From UBA6168 sp964573725 (GTDB taxonomy: Bacteria; Bacteroidota; Bacteroidia; Chitinophagales; Saprospiraceae): DNA of 64,000 nucleotides. Numbering within the stretch: the first letter of the stretch is position 1; each line of letters begins with the position of its first letter. The notes beneath the pieces are model-generated. The model searched no databases, was not told where the DNA came from, and worked only from the letters and a program-made list of their open reading frames with translations. The stretch lies in the NCBI GenBank assembly GCA_964573725.1, contig CAZNLJ010000002.1:122944-186943 (forward strand). The letters are read 5' to 3'. This document shows positions 63,254 through 64,000 of this stretch, in pieces. Both the position numbers and the translations under genes were made by a program.

Positions 63254-64000
63254 TCACAGCACCCCTTTGGAGGAGGGCAGGGCGTAGCCTTCCCGGCGGA
63301 CCGCCATCCGGACGGCACGGGCGAAGGCCTTGAAGATCGCTTCGATCTTATGGTGTTCGTTGGTACCTGAGGCCTGGACATGGAGGTTGCAGGCGGCGGC
63401 ATCGCCGAAGGATTTGAAAAAATGAAAAAACAGTTCCGTCGGGCAATCGCCGATCCGTTCCCGACGGAAATCCGCCTCCCAGACACACCAGGGCCTGCCG
63501 CCGAAATCCAGGGCGACCTGGGCCAGGCAATCGTCCATCGGGAGACAAAAGCCGTAACGGCTGATGCCGCGTTTGTCCCCCAGGGCCTGCCGGAAGGCTT
63601 CTCCCAGGGTCAGGGCGGTGTCTTCCACGGTGTGGTGTTCGTCCACGTGCAGGTCGCCCCGGACCTGGACGGTCAGGTCCAGCTGTCCATGGACCGCCAC
63701 CTGTTGCAGCATATGGTCGAAAAAACCGAGGCCGGTCCGGATGTCGGAGTGGCCCTCCCCGTCGAGGTCCAGTCGGACGGAGACTTCCGTCTCCCGGGTC
63801 CGGCGGTCCAGGGTGACGACCCGGTTCGGATACAGCAGGTAGCGGGCGATGTCTTCCCAGGAATCGGCGATGAGATCGGCCCCGGATTCCCATTCCCCGA
63901 AGGGAAAAAGACCCCGCAAGCCGATGGCGCGGGTACCGAGGTTACGGGCGAGGGCGAGGTCGGACCAACGGTCGCCGACGACAAAGCTGTTGGCCAGGTC
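63254..64000 (-). CDS. hisB: Bifunctional HisB (histidinol phosphatase / IGP dehydratase), 5' end cut by window
   Basis: Partial: 248 C-terminal residues are present and the frame stays open to the window end. The first 45 or so residues belong to the HAD-type histidinol-phosphatase domain (VVGDRWSDLALARNLGTRAIG). The rest is the imidazoleglycerol-phosphate dehydratase, with metal-binding HHTVEDTA and EHHKIEAIFKAFARA motifs. The fusion matches the bifunctional HisB of enterobacteria and many Bacteroidota. It is the first gene seen of the minus-strand his operon; the rest (hisG, hisD, hisC) probably lies beyond the end. Confidence 0.95.
   Translation of the reverse strand, partial: DLANSFVVGDRWSDLALARNLGTRAIGLRGLFPFGEWESGADLIADSWEDIARYLLYPNRVVTLDRRTRETEVSVRLDLDGEGHSDIRTGLGFFDHMLQQVAVHGQLDLTVQVRGDLHVDEHHTVEDTALTLGEAFRQALGDKRGISRYGFCLPMDDCLAQVALDFGGRPWCVWEADFRRERIGDCPTELFFHFFKSFGDAAACNLHVQASGTNEHHKIEAIFKAFARAVRMAVRREGYALPSSKGVL

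Overview
The window looks like a chromosomal segment of a high-GC member of the Bacteroidota, most likely a Saprospiria/Lewinella-like bacterium. Four kinds of evidence point that way. Several secreted proteins carry type IX secretion (T9SS) C-terminal sorting domains of both the short type A form and the gliding-motility-associated (CHU_C) form. SecD and SecF are fused. folK and a deoxynucleoside kinase are adjacent. Many start sites are preceded by the Bacteroidota promoter pattern TTG or TTTG, 19-21 bases, TAnnTTTG. No rRNA, tRNA, insertion sequence, CRISPR array or phage gene was seen.

Layout. 1-4.0 kb: nitroreductase, the groES-groEL operon and a TolB-like propeller protein. 4.3-22.1 kb is a cell-surface region. 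It holds a quinoprotein sugar dehydrogenase and a GH13 alpha-amylase-type enzyme (both T9SS type A), a dual-OmpA-domain protein, a 2061-residue repeat adhesin (T9SS type B), and a compact exosortase-H locus. That locus is an IPTL-CTERM substrate with two glucan-binding-like repeats, XrtH itself, and a translationally coupled membrane partner. 22.2-36.1 kb is mostly housekeeping and metabolism: di-heme peroxidase, IlvA, S4 protein, PPK2, an operon terC-doxX-apbE-exonuclease, folK and deoxynucleoside kinase, methyltransferase, a GT-C/TPR fusion, acyltransferase and 2-hydroxyacid dehydrogenase. 36.4-39.5 kb: secDF.

39.5-52.4 kb is the most unusual part. It is a one-directional block of seven sulfotransferase-type genes, one further broken copy and three glycosyltransferases, closed at its distal end by a strong bidirectional terminator. 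Several genes are coupled by ATGA overlaps. The likely job is assembly and sulfation of a surface glycan or glycolipid, with each sulfotransferase serving a different acceptor position. A 961-base gap inside it holds a possible gene remnant.

52.9-57.1 kb: translation and proteostasis genes on the minus strand (clpC, infC, rpmI, rplT). Here the usual infC-rpmI-rplT operon appears split by a hairpin and a separate promoter, and infC appears to start with a non-ATG codon. 57.7-60.4 kb: a STAS protein coupled to ribonuclease Z, then a secreted aspartyl-protease-like protein. 60.4-64.0 kb: the histidine operon hisB-H-A-F-IE on the minus strand, with hisB cut by the window end.

The best candidates for something new are the sulfotransferase array, with its distinctive subfamily carrying a conserved C-terminal signature, and the self-contained exosortase-H locus in a region where neighbours use two other anchoring signals. 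All functional calls come from reading sequence motifs; no database search was run.
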